DNA of 64,000 nucleotides, from NCBI RefSeq assembly GCF_963975415.1, contig NZ_CAXBGN010000006.1, forward strand, positions 124,001 through 188,000, given 5' to 3'. The notes beneath the pieces are model-generated. The model was not told the origin of the DNA and did not search any database. It was given only the letters and a program-made list of their open reading frames with translations. Origin of the DNA: Kriegella sp963975415. GTDB lineage: Bacteria > Bacteroidota > Bacteroidia > Flavobacteriales > Flavobacteriaceae. A program made the translations under genes and the position numbers. How positions within the stretch are numbered: position 1 is the first letter of the stretch; each line of letters opens with the position of its first letter. Positions 20,701-26,645 of this stretch are shown here, piece by piece.

Positions 20701-21073
20701 AACCTCGGTAGTTTACATAAAAACGATTTCCACTCGGCGATTCAAATCGAAGTCCGCTATTGGTTAAGACGACCCCGGTGTTTGCGTTGTTGACTAGCGT
20801 AATATTGTTGTCACCATTGCCTAGAGTGTTGTATACCGCTGGACTCACGTTGGAAATGGAAAATGTTGCAATAGGTGTATTGTTGGTTCCGCGATAGACA
20901 TTTACAGTAAAAGTAGTAGGCTCCGGCGTAGAAAGATAAACCGCCTGTTGTTGAATAGCCTGATTATTTTGACCTTGCTTCAAAGGAGGTAAGTAATGCA
21001 GATTACTTAACTGTGCTTTTACTGAGAAACTGAATCCAATGGCAAGAAGAAAAAAAAGTAATTTTTGGTTCAT
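8753..21073 (-). CDS. Giant SprB-like surface adhesin with type IX secretion type B sorting domain
   Basis: This is a 4,106-residue secreted protein. Residues 1-20 are a signal peptide (cleavage near VKAQ). About 25-480 resemble an IgGFc-binding N-terminal domain. Near 546-665 lies a DUF11 module, then thrombospondin-3-like Asp-rich calcium repeats (about 668-695 and 830-860), and a second DUF11-like module (about 913-1018). From ~1250 to ~3950 run many SprB-type Ig-like repeats, each opening with a Cys-containing block such as VTCFGGSDGAI or IQCHGEENGSI and a GG-PY core. One interruption (about 1800-2005) is a jelly-roll-like module. The last ~85 residues, starting IPNFFTPDGDGKNDLW, are a type B T9SS sorting domain, related to the end of SprB. 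A role in surface adhesion or gliding is inferred. The gene converges on the fuconate operon and lies downstream of a GH95-like gene, so it may help bind fucose-rich glycans (inference). The single frame is intact. Confidence 0.92.
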   Translation of the reverse strand: MNQKLLFFLLAIGFSFSVKAQLSNLHYLPPLKQGQNNQAIQQQAVYLSTPEPTTFTVNVYRGTNNTPIATFSISNVSPAVYNTLGNGDNNITLVNNANTGVVLTNSGLRFESPSGNRFYVNYRGYSASQAASLTSKGRVAMGTRFKWGGVPNLGSHSSKSNTLGIMATEDNTTVNLFGYDPDCEFRVGNNVAGITSNTHQITLNANESFVYETYVGNSPTAAHRDGWIGASIVSDKNIVISNGSMNFGRQENNSNRDAGIDQPVPENRLGKEYVFVRGNGSTNGTTEFPLLIAIADNTQIFVNGSASPIATINNGEYFEVPSNYYSSNTVGANMFVQTSKDVYAYQCMAGASQVYTQGLNFVAPVNCLLPDVMDNIPDIRNMAGTLVSGGVTITAATNTPDANIVVTDGNGTVALPPAVPVAGSTDWKTFFIPNLNGNVSVQSTGPIAVGFFGYNGARGVAGYFSGFDTVPEVNLEIRGGSGCFVGSSIFEATGNFDAYQWFGDGVLIPGANGPSYTPSTAGDYYVRGTKGPCTYDSQPISAYYCDPDIVVNKTVDKSEIMEGENATFTIKVRNLGVGPLTNLQVTDNIPTGLTLESAFTITGNWSGNTWNIGTLNGGESAVLELEVKADEISTLPLLSLTNTATHTQDQVDTNITEDSPSARITIHNDFDNDGVNDITDLDDDNDGILDEDECNNLVFNISGGNTFNSTLTSIDNYLVLDIFSLDNSFNLEVNGVDVAGEIQFQDVPGNFATFSDGFGYGENGNAQIYSLTGSHGSPLLRVVIDELGEFELFGARTSNGPLEPMVLDNVANTITWSPSGNNTISINQEITGPTNMSGILLTAGCDTDNDGFPDQLDLDSDGDGCTDANEYYKDNDADGGDGGEYGAGVPAVDPNTGMVLAASYNQVFAPEILLGNTTENLGGIDINGQDVSLGQTIQYVLRFQNTGDDDARNYTIKNILPDNVTLDNVDVSDALNTTYNHDIATNTIDFSVPDDLVEVGRPEYTIRIKVTIAANCSDFIAACSSQLENRAYSTYQGTINTSTFTDENGNNPISACASAPEVASNSIFNDLSNCNQARNVLLCGDSVILAAGEGFATYNWVADTNGNGQVDSGDTVLSDGDPDNNPSTLVVTVIGQYIVEKSSNGACPDMVERISVERFGATQTNPIEDYFNQVNSDNNPDNDLQGEIVECTNDRDILPKIFLCGANDEATIQLGITDAQSITWQKLDEGSCSANGDDCANKSSNCTWSTVDDQDNFTITDSGEYRVVIAYQNGCSSRFYFNVFKNNLDPTFTSSDILCNTPGNIRVTNVGSGYGFQLVDVNNNNIVVPFSANNGPNFDIANSGTYKVQVTQLNPSDNTPLTGGCVFETEDIGILERDFEVQLSTTPADCNQLGTIAIQALNVLPNYNYELRLDDGSNSGQGSLVSNQTTTADNTHTFSGVNPGNYIVTTRTDDGCLDTKQITVDRIAELTLSASVTNNITCTSGVITLTPNGGLPDPNYEMAIWSKDGVPLYSDPSDIPASAIQTASSFLFGHRGNPSTYFPNENGDYTFIVMDGNDCHKISNTVRIEDLGSLSVSASHSQITCADSATSTLTVSVTGGTAPYQYSLDGGTTYQNSTNFLNLAAGHYEITVKDSSGSGSNTCTETITHEIDQPFRLTASPSIVEHASCNTSGALVKILNPNGGQAPYEFSFDGGSSFSATDAVRLLPGSYQLVLKDALDCTYNMDITVPNAVTDPSFTEVVTYDCDGLGTITITPSNTTDFTYTYSLNSSLNAPADSNTFTSVATGTQTVTVGYSSNIAPGQSTLFFEDFGSGPTTQIGEIGPGYCYEPQNGSTTDCNLGPAGILVNGEYTVTNFVTNPVTAWRSPNDHTGLTEGRFLAVDVSTLAGEKGILWARRGLEVLPNQDITLSLWAYNLMQTSANGNNPEILVELLDASGTVLHSIPTPEIPKNGDADDWHNRQVILNPGANTTVDIVLRSNLDSDFGNDLIIDDIQASQQPEVCEKTTDITVVVQTGQAFEAALLNTIDPSCNGSSDGAIRFEVANFDSTTGFEYSTDGGLNWTASMTSPVTTSATLADGSYTVDVRKVADNSCITDFSATITNPTPIIPQLNQIADYTCFNTGGTLEASATGGNPAYTYQLEDTAGIVIASYQTNNQFPNVPDGSYVVRVRDQNNCEVVSTTAVTIAPPADIDFDLSATACYDGQNNASLTAAVTNGNGGYSFRIDGGAWMTPTPSTVTSYTFNGLSNGSYDIEVTDSYGCISSIKSISISPILLAQIDVVDVSSCADGSITASATGGDGNYFYAFLPTGSAVQDSDFDASNSITVTNATAGDFDVYVRDNNATTPYCQYLETVTVRNTPALAFTALPTDAICFGGQGSIDVNITSGLSPYTYEIRDIDNGTSDALQTGVIGTTRTYYNLAPGDYDIIITDATGCSDSVTGITINEPEELTATVTGITPANCTGDINDFGFGFSAYPTTLGTIEFSADGGTTWIGDNSVPGTSDQLKGYLSGDTVYPSMRTIDGSNNTVCQTDLDPFIIPYPLDDLDITILPIVVNCNELQVTVRGQNGTSPYLYTYTDDPANFDPITPANGWVGPFAAGVTHTFTGLIPGRTYAFYVRDSSSPAPGCVRQSSVNVNDVVTNPMEITATYEPSCSGANNGEITYNITDTDGSTELKMNWTLYDIDGNTITSSGGDIDYASSIKIENLAPNEYYIVVQQVNTGGTPQCFSASENLLLEGLAPITASLNSLQDISCENPGLISVDNLTGGGGTYTFTVTGPAPFTTITATSDNPLEIPSNSPSGKYFVEISDQFGCISPLLDIDMSLTANPVISGITIDNCSSAATVNISAAPVSPSMVYSLDGGTTYINNGGVFTNVAPGPYTVFVKDGNGCTDSEAITVHPSLQATASLTRSLGCGAGHEAQLTMEVSSGSANYEYQITNTSGTVVAREAMTSNPLTVLVTAADTYNITIYDAGTTSPECSRNFSIEVPAAVLPDFTPNVTDVTCFGGSDGAIALTQVNNGNNPLSFSLSPNHGNFNTATNTYENLPMGTYQVTASGPNGCTTILNGINVDQPNEITFDLPTVTPFGCSSGDVMNNAEITIDLSSIAEGSGTYIRYEFIDNGSGSVLQNGSQNSYTFTDTSGGDVVVRVFDDNGCLGERMVIVPPYDELGTPTLTIDDPISCSNAGEDISIDIASTVTNYSANPSNYEFKKLPSGSFQPSNEFLDLQPGNYTFVIKNKNTGCEVNLSHSVAEPNTFDVAVNKLSDAVCFGDNGSITLSISDATYSGGFTWRIFETNGTPADRSDDGAEIISGTSVNLGPTAPINIPAGNYLAEVVQAAFPDCTQVRSFSISTPPAAITLDTIDLTDVGCSNDQGSAAIKPLGGVAPYDIVVTNTTSSTAHNATQVNSNLFQSLTAGMYTVSVTDALGCMQTFSNAFELLTPDPISGTVTATDLVCQGDTDASLSIALNARNVSSNYRYLLHRYTDNAGSTLLESSASQVTNTFNNLGAGFYRVEVFDDMGCTFISPTTEIVDPITVHSQLITLQAMSCQNGATLELTAQGGTGPYTWSINGSTPNPMNNANGAGTHVFQNVGAGTYEYYVSDSFNCISMLSNTVRIEPIEDLTVTLDTTAAFINCNGESSALINADADGGLGNYRYGLYADTGLSIEIRPYQNSGLFDNLAQGNYYVSVISEDCQVTSEVINITQPDPLSIETTITDIQCHGEENGSIVIDVTGGTGLYQYAISPNLNQFDDDNSFEDLSLGDYSVIVQDSNGCFELIEFTVSEPDLLEMETSSTPEICAGDRDGSITINVTGGTAPYSTALNSNQDADFVEGRLNIENLAGGTYIVFVKDANGCTTNETITVEGGANLNAMAEVIYECTGDTPNNSINLILEDETVTPDLMYALDSSDPNDFVLEANFTNLAAGTHFITIAHANGCINTVDFEVEGFEPLVLTLEQRNLNEITAIATGGKERYTFYFDDYDNGDSNTFYIRRTDTYTVRVVDENGCEAIATIFIEFIDIDIPNFFTPDGDGKNDLWIPRNITQFPDIWINVFDRYGRQVFRLIDSPNGWDGFYQEHTLPTGDYWYIIKLNGENDTREFIGHFTLYR

Positions 21074-21866
21074 TTGGATGGCTTTTAAAAAGAAAATTTT
21101 TTAACCCAACATCAAAAAAAGTATAACAGCAAACGGTGTACAACAATTTGTTGTAAAACCATCGGAACTGTTTGTAATATTGGTGATAATGTATTTTTGG
21201 AAAATTAACCGTGGTCTTCTGGCTTGAAGAAAGCTTTCTGTTAATTTGAATATTTCATAAAGCAGTCGGCATAGAATTTTTAAAAAAAACTGTAATTGGG
21301 CCAACTAAAAGATCTGCACAGAGCTTAAAATGTAAAGCTTCCCATTTCTTGTGAAGCTTCTTTTTATAAAGAAATCAACTTGAATTTGATCTGGTAGCTT
21401 TCTGCAGCAATATGCTTAAAACCCACTGTGATTTAGTGATGGGATCTGAAATAATTACCCCTTAGTAGATTACTTTGGTATCGTTGCCAAAAAAAATAGC
21501 CGTTGAGTAACAATCTTGGTTAGGGTATTCTTGGTTTTGGAGATTTGGGTAGTCTTTATATTACTGCTTAATTGGAAATTGCGAATCGGACAGGCCTAAT
21601 ATACATTGTACTTTTCTGATGATTCAGCATTGTTTATTGGGCATCGTAAAAAATAAAAAATGGGCATATATCTTCTTTGAACAACCTTAGGTTGTAATTC
21701 GAGATTCTTTCGTTCTTTTACAGTACGATTTGTTTAAATTTCATTCAATATCAATGTGTTGAATAGAAACGGGAGATTTGTGAATAGGCAAACGGCCGTC
21801 ATGCTGCTTATGAATGCTCTTTTTTCTGGAATCTATCCGGGGTCAACAATAATATTTCCTATAGCA
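21074..21866. other. 793-bp intergenic region upstream of the giant adhesin gene
   Basis: No convincing gene is present; a 67-codon minus-strand frame (21101-21304) has no recognisable features. The region holds a 17-nt near-perfect palindrome at 21139-21155 and a weaker hairpin (AAGCTTC/GAAGCTT, 21335-21359). I found no exact TAnnTTTG box on the adhesin strand. It probably contains the adhesin promoter and leader. Confidence 0.55.
21139..21155. promoter_or_regulatory. Operator-like palindrome upstream of the giant adhesin
   Basis: TACAACAATTTGTTGTA has two perfect 8-bp arms around one central base. It lies 66-82 bp before the adhesin start codon, a suitable place for a dimeric regulator or an mRNA-leader hairpin. 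The regulator is unknown. Confidence 0.45.
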
Positions 21867-24116
21867 TTAAGGTTTAATCAATATTTTCTCACCATCCGAA
21901 GTTTCAATTTTTAATCTCTCTCCCTGAAATATTTCCTTTTTTCCATTGTTTCTGATGACCGTTACGGCTTTTCCTTCCCAAGGATTTAGGAGGTTGAGTG
22001 TCTTTCCTTTTTCACTGAAAACCTCAATCGATTGCACTTTTCCGTTTTTTAATTCACTGGATACAAGAAATGCGCCAACAATTCTGAGTTTATGAAAACG
22101 GGCATCTTTACTTTTTGGCCAGACAGGAAAAACACGTAATACACCGCCGTGCCCCATACATAACATTTCGTTAATGGTATTAGGTACCGTGCTGAGGTTC
22201 TCTATTCCATGTGGATTATTTAACTGAAAACCATTAGCGTAGGTGTTTTTGGAATATTTATTCAGTTGTGTCAATATAGTATCGGGGTTATAACCAATTC
22301 GTACTGCCGCGGGGAAAAAACTATTTGACCCATTAAAATCGATCCAGCGTTGCATCACATCAATTGTATTATGGGCTACCTGAAGTAATTCTGGGTCACT
22401 GTCCAAACCAATTTGGCCACCCGGATAAATATGTTGAATACCGAGTGTATTGTCTCCCCACCAATCGGTACCTTTCTCGCTATAGCGGAATACTTTTTTA
22501 CCTTCACGCTCTTGAAAGGTGTAATTAGACAAATTATCTATAATATGCTGCCACTTTTGTATGCGGTCTGAATCTACATTCAATTCTTTGCTCATGTCAA
22601 TGGAGGTTTGCATCACTAAGCGAACAAGACCTAAGGAGAGAATCGGATTCACGGTACCTATTGTGCCTTCATGAATGGCATCGTTATAAATGACATAACG
22701 ACCATCTTCAAAAGACAGGTAGTTTTCCCAAAAGGTAGCCACCCCTTTCACGAATGGATAATATGATGTGGAAACTTCAATATCATAGGTAGAATAAAAG
22801 AGCATAGCCATGTTGGTAACAGCATAAGCTGAATTACTTTTCTGGCCATAAAACAGACCTTCGTCTTGAACATCCCCGTTAGTTATCCAGTTGCTGCGAA
22901 ATTTCTCCATCATTTCGTTTCTGCGGGTGGTTTCAATACCCAATGGCCCAGCACCTACAGGTAAAATGATTCCGCCTTCGATTCCGCAAACCTTTTTTGA
23001 ATAGTAGTTCCCGCGGTCTATTTGTGCCAACATAGTGTGATTCGATGGAATGGCCTGTTCAATATGATTTGATGAAAATAAGCCATAATATGGGGCGAAA
23101 TGATTATAATTCAAGTGATAATCACCATTCCAATCTGGGCGCTCTTTGGTAATACATGTGCCGAAAATGGATGGGGGGAAATCTTTATCGCGACTAAAAC
23201 TTGCCATGCTATAATTTGACAGGTAATACTGCTTTTCAATGATTGAGTCGTTGATGTCAACATAAGATTTTGACCAAAAATCTTTCCACCACGATTTATG
23301 GCCGACCTCGATATTTTTAATTTCACTTTCACCTAAATCAGTAACCCGAGTTTTAACATCCTGTAGACAATTCTTGCTTTTAAAATTACTTGAAAAGGCA
23401 ACTGCGATTATTATTTTCTCATTTTTTGAGAGCGTAAATTTATTTGAATCATTTCCCAAAATGTTTAATGCGCACACCGCTTTGGTTGGAATATCTACAT
23501 CATTCACAAATGCTCGTGAAATATAATGCACACCGTTATCTGTTTTACTCTTTTCAGTGTTATCTTCAAATATCAAATCAAAAGGTGGTCTGTCAACAAA
23601 TTCCTCTTTCCCGGGTAATTCAAGGTTTACTGTACCTTCCATCGTTCCATCCCCCGTCATTTGAATTTCCACCAGCATTAAATCTTCAACGGCGGAAACA
23701 AAAGTCTTAAACTGAACGTGCTGTTTGTTTTTAGAAAAATCGGCATATGTTTCTGCAGAATACAGGTCCTGCTCGATTCTATAAGAGGCACCCTTTAATG
23801 CGGGAATATCGATTTCAATTTTTCCAAGTACCGCGGGAAACGACTCGTTTAATGATGATTTAAGTCGCCAGAAATCATTCCGTGCCAAATAGTAAACCTG
23901 TTTTTCAGGGTTACCAGAGATGGCTACGCCTGTATAGCCGTTCCCTAACATTGGTGCATCTATAGAATGGGATACAGGAATTTTGGTCGGGGGTGCTGTG
24001 AATACAGCTCTATGTTTGCCAATAAGTACCTTTAGTGGAGTTCTTTCTACAACAGTTTTACAAGAACAAATTAATGTCAATGTCACTAAGATAATTACAA
24101 TATTCAGTTTGCTCAT
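21867..24116 (-). CDS. Probable GH95-like glycoside hydrolase lipoprotein (alpha-L-fucosidase/galactosidase type)
   Basis: This 749-residue protein has a short lipoprotein signal ending ICSC (Cys19). It shows the overall order of GH95-type enzymes: an N-terminal beta-sandwich (MLGNGYTGVAISG, about 55-68), then a six-hairpin barrel containing PDWNGDYHLNYNHFAPYYG, the helix YYPFVKGVATFWENYLSFED, and a C-terminal beta domain beginning MGHGGVLRVFPVWP. GH95 members remove terminal L-fucose or L-galactose from glycans. The fuconate operon on the far side of the adhesin supports a fucosidase role, but the match is by pattern and the catalytic residues were not assigned with certainty. It is transcribed toward the adhesin gene but separated by 793 bp. 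It could instead be a related uncharacterised six-hairpin glycosidase. Confidence 0.62.
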   Translation of the reverse strand: MSKLNIVIILVTLTLICSCKTVVERTPLKVLIGKHRAVFTAPPTKIPVSHSIDAPMLGNGYTGVAISGNPEKQVYYLARNDFWRLKSSLNESFPAVLGKIEIDIPALKGASYRIEQDLYSAETYADFSKNKQHVQFKTFVSAVEDLMLVEIQMTGDGTMEGTVNLELPGKEEFVDRPPFDLIFEDNTEKSKTDNGVHYISRAFVNDVDIPTKAVCALNILGNDSNKFTLSKNEKIIIAVAFSSNFKSKNCLQDVKTRVTDLGESEIKNIEVGHKSWWKDFWSKSYVDINDSIIEKQYYLSNYSMASFSRDKDFPPSIFGTCITKERPDWNGDYHLNYNHFAPYYGLFSSNHIEQAIPSNHTMLAQIDRGNYYSKKVCGIEGGIILPVGAGPLGIETTRRNEMMEKFRSNWITNGDVQDEGLFYGQKSNSAYAVTNMAMLFYSTYDIEVSTSYYPFVKGVATFWENYLSFEDGRYVIYNDAIHEGTIGTVNPILSLGLVRLVMQTSIDMSKELNVDSDRIQKWQHIIDNLSNYTFQEREGKKVFRYSEKGTDWWGDNTLGIQHIYPGGQIGLDSDPELLQVAHNTIDVMQRWIDFNGSNSFFPAAVRIGYNPDTILTQLNKYSKNTYANGFQLNNPHGIENLSTVPNTINEMLCMGHGGVLRVFPVWPKSKDARFHKLRIVGAFLVSSELKNGKVQSIEVFSEKGKTLNLLNPWEGKAVTVIRNNGKKEIFQGERLKIETSDGEKILIKP

Positions 24117-24537
24117 TTATACCTTTTGACGAAATAGGGGCAAAGCTTACACCTACTATCCATTATAGCGGTAATATAAGAATAATCTATTTTTTATAGC
24201 AGATTGAACAGGTCTATTCGGTGACTATGGATATGTTATGTTCTTATGGAGGCAAAGTTCTAGAAGAAACTGGTTGTTTTTTAGAAGTATATTCAACTGG
24301 TCCTGTATTTTAACACTTTTCAAGCCACAGCGGCATTGCTACAATAATTTTAATTTGCCGTATCGTTTAATGCGTTGCTATTTTCACCTTAATTGAACTT
24401 TTGATTTCTCTCAGAGAAGCACTGGGGGCTTGAAAAATGGTTTAAAGCAAGTATATTTTGTGAAGAGTTTATTGTGTTTTATAAATTTTAGTACCTTCTT
24501 GAAGATTCTATTTAACAATTTGAAAAGCACAATTATA
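24117..24537. other. 421-bp intergenic region between divergent genes
   Basis: This AT-rich stretch lies between the GH95-like gene (minus) and the bPH-domain gene (plus). An upstream extension of the bPH frame to 24430 and a minus-strand 61-codon frame are not protein-like. It presumably holds both promoters; I saw no exact consensus box. Confidence 0.5.
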
Positions 24538-24915
24538 ATGGGACTATTAAATAAAATATTAGGGAACGCGAGTGAGGTTTCATCTGAAAAACTCAATCAA
24601 AAATACGCCAGGTTACTAATCAATGATGAGCAAATCGAACTCGGATTTACATTGTTTAGAGATGTATTTATGTTCACTAATAAAAGGTTGATTTTAGTGG
24701 ATATTCAAGGCATAACGGGAAGCAAAATTGAATATAAATCTTTGCCCTATAAGAACATTTCTCGCTTCTCGCTAGAAACGTCCGGGACATTCGATTTGGA
24801 CGCAGAGCTCAAGATTTGGATTTCCAGTGAGGATACTCCTAGTGTTAGTAAGAAATTCAATAAAAGCATCGATGTATATGAAGTTCAGAAATATTTGGCA
24901 AATAAGGTAATGTAA
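24538..24915 (+). CDS. Small bacterial PH-domain protein (DUF1696/bPH_1 family)
   Basis: A 125-residue cytoplasmic protein with a bacterial pleckstrin-homology fold. The start MGLLNKILGNASEV is the typical opening of this family, so I place the start at 24538 rather than at the upstream in-frame ATG at 24430, whose added 36 residues are not family-like. Diagnostic blocks are LFRDVFMFTNKRLILVD, KIEYKSLPYKNISRFSLET and DLDAELKIWIS, and a closing YEVQKYLANKVM. The biochemical function of the family is not established. It stands alone between a divergent gene and a tRNA. Confidence 0.88.
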   Translation: MGLLNKILGNASEVSSEKLNQKYARLLINDEQIELGFTLFRDVFMFTNKRLILVDIQGITGSKIEYKSLPYKNISRFSLETSGTFDLDAELKIWISSEDTPSVSKKFNKSIDVYEVQKYLANKVM

Positions 24916-25045
24916 GATATTACTTGGAAAGCTTAGATAAAGCATGAATTCAAATTTGCTTACCAAAGGAATATAGATCGGTAATAGTCTATTTTTAGTT
25001 GATTGACATCTTTAAAATCAAGCGTAATGTAAGATTCAGCCCTTA

Positions 25046-25080
25046 AAAAGAAAAAAGGCTCCCGATTTCTCGGAAGCCTT
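25046..25080 (-). terminator. Intrinsic terminator downstream of tRNA-Val(TAC)
   Basis: On the minus strand, AAGGCTTCCGA and TCGGGAGCCTT form a stem with one internal mismatch, followed by a T-run (reads as A-rich at 25046-25056 on plus). It lies 14 bp past the tRNA 3' end. Confidence 0.75.
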
Positions 25081-25093
25081 GTCTTTATTACCG

Positions 25094-25168
25094 TGGGCCC
25101 TACTGGATTCGAACCAGTGACCCCCTGCTTGTAAGGCAGGTGCTCTGAACCAACTGAGCTAAGAGCCC
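25094..25168 (-). tRNA. tRNA-Val (anticodon TAC)
   Basis: This 75-nt cloverleaf reads on the minus strand from GGGCTCT to AGGGCCC plus discriminator A; the acceptor stem has one G-T pair. The anticodon stem CCTGC/GCAGG encloses the loop CTTACAA, giving anticodon TAC (Val, GUA/GUG codons). D-arm AGCTCAGTTGG and T-loop TTCGAAT are standard. CCA is not encoded. A strong promoter and a terminator flank it. Confidence 0.95.
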
Positions 25169-25180
25169 TAAAAAGGTGTG

Positions 25181-25211
25181 CAAATATAATATAGATTTTT
25201 AGATGCCCAAA
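25181..25211 (-). promoter_or_regulatory. Promoter of tRNA-Val(TAC)
   Basis: Read on the minus strand, TTTG is followed after 19 bases by TATATTTG, an exact TAnnTTTG -7 box. It ends 12 bp before the tRNA 5' end, as expected for a short-leader tRNA transcript. Confidence 0.8.
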
Positions 25212-25292
25212 AGAAAAATCGGAAAAATAAAAGTTTATTTTAATAACCTCAAAATTTGAAGTAATGATGAGCAGGTTATTTTAAACAGTGCA

Positions 25293-26282
25293 TCAAATGC
25301 TTCCGTAGTTATCAAGTATCATCTGGTCTGTTTCCGCCTTTGATTTAAAAACTTCAAAATCACGTCCTTGAGTTCGTTGTGCGCCGAGAGCATTTGCATA
25401 TTTAGTTGCCTTGATATAATCGGTTTTGTTTACCAAGAGACCATATCCGAGCCCTCCCGCAAAAGAATCACCACACCCAGTGGTGTCGACAACATTGGCG
25501 ACACGAATTGATTTGACTATTTCATGATGTACATTTTCACCTTTTTTAAAAAATACTGCCCCGCCATTGGCATCTAAGGTGACAATTAGTGATTTTACTC
25601 CCGTTTTAAGGGCATGGGCTGCCAAAGCTGGCAGGTGCTCTGTACTTTCGTCATTAACATGCACCAGTTTTTCTGGCAAATATTCCTTATCGAACCAGCA
25701 GCACTTAGATTCTTCAAGGTTCATTTTTAATACATCGATATGGGGTAGCCATTGGTCGCGGTCGATCCAAAACTTTATCAATCGGTCCCCTGTCATAGTT
25801 ACTGTGTTCGTGGGACCGTGACCATCGAAGATGATAGTGCCTTCACTATTCTCTTTGATATATTTTAAAGTTTCTAAAGGTACTTCATAATCAGTTATGG
25901 GCACACAGACAAAAACATCACAATGCAGAAGGTCTTTGATGTCGGCCGGGATAATCGGATTCATAAAACCTGTTTGTTTCTCCAAGCGATTGTTTTGGTC
26001 AATAAATTTGAGGCTAATAACGTCTCCTTGGTCTAAATCGCTAGTGATATATTCCACATTGATGTTGTCATATTCCGACAACAGCAGTTTTACGGCGGCT
26101 TCGTCTTTTTTGCGAACATGTGATACCAAAAAAACGGTTCCATCCGAACCTAGCAACTTGGCCAAACCAATTGCGGTATGGGTAGCACACCCATATTTTT
26201 CAATAACTTCACCATGATGGGTCGTAATATGGTCTCTAGGGATGGGACCTAATACCGCTACATTGTATTTTGACATACGCAA
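25293..26282 (-). CDS. PfkB-family carbohydrate kinase
   Basis: This 329-residue cytoplasmic sugar/nucleoside kinase has the ribokinase fold. The family's second signature DTTGCGDSFAGG is at 266-277 with catalytic base Asp272. The N-terminal part (VAVLGPIPRDHI, about 8-19) is a divergent form of the first PfkB motif. The segment DVLKMNLEESK is the usual N-x-x-E metal-site region. The substrate is not evident. It is the last gene in the same direction as the cytochrome/DUF1501 cluster, but 363 bp with two inverted repeats separate it from that cluster, so it may have its own promoter. Two starts are possible (Met1 or Met3). A role in phosphorylating a sugar released by the upstream gene products is speculation. 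Confidence 0.85.
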   Translation of the reverse strand: MRMSKYNVAVLGPIPRDHITTHHGEVIEKYGCATHTAIGLAKLLGSDGTVFLVSHVRKKDEAAVKLLLSEYDNINVEYITSDLDQGDVISLKFIDQNNRLEKQTGFMNPIIPADIKDLLHCDVFVCVPITDYEVPLETLKYIKENSEGTIIFDGHGPTNTVTMTGDRLIKFWIDRDQWLPHIDVLKMNLEESKCCWFDKEYLPEKLVHVNDESTEHLPALAAHALKTGVKSLIVTLDANGGAVFFKKGENVHHEIVKSIRVANVVDTTGCGDSFAGGLGYGLLVNKTDYIKATKYANALGAQRTQGRDFEVFKSKAETDQMILDNYGSI

Positions 26283-26645
26283 AGATTCTTTTATGAATAA
26301 ATAAAACTTTTCCCTAATCTTTTTCGAATGCTCAGAAAAATATGGGCAAGTATATAAATATAAGTAAAAATGTTTACTTGGGATCTGCCCTAAAACATTG
26401 TAAATACAAAAGGTTGCAGATTTTGTATTGGAATATTTATGGATGGATTAAGTGAAAGTTACGGCGAATTTTTTATGGCATGGATAATCTAGTTTTGTCA
26501 CCTAGGTACATAAGCGAGACGGCAAAAATGGAATAATCGATGGGATGGATAGTTTTTGCCCACTATCGAAACTGCAACAAAAGTTAAGCTCGATAAACAA
26601 CCTTATATCGATATAATAGTTGGCTGTATTCTTTTTAGAAATAAA
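26283..26645. other. 363-bp intergenic region with two inverted repeats
   Basis: No gene is present. Two structures are visible: 26344-26390, a compound hairpin with inner arms AAGTAAA/TTTACTT and outer arms GGGCA/TGCCC, and 26521-26560, arms GGCAAAAA/TTTTTGCC with a 24-nt spacer. They lie between the cytochrome/LRR gene and pfkB, both minus strand. One may act as a terminator and the other as a leader element for pfkB. Confidence 0.5.

Noticed and set aside
21101..21304. 67-codon minus-strand frame upstream of the adhesin
   Set aside because: It overlaps the palindrome region and lacks any family-like sequence; more likely untranslated leader.
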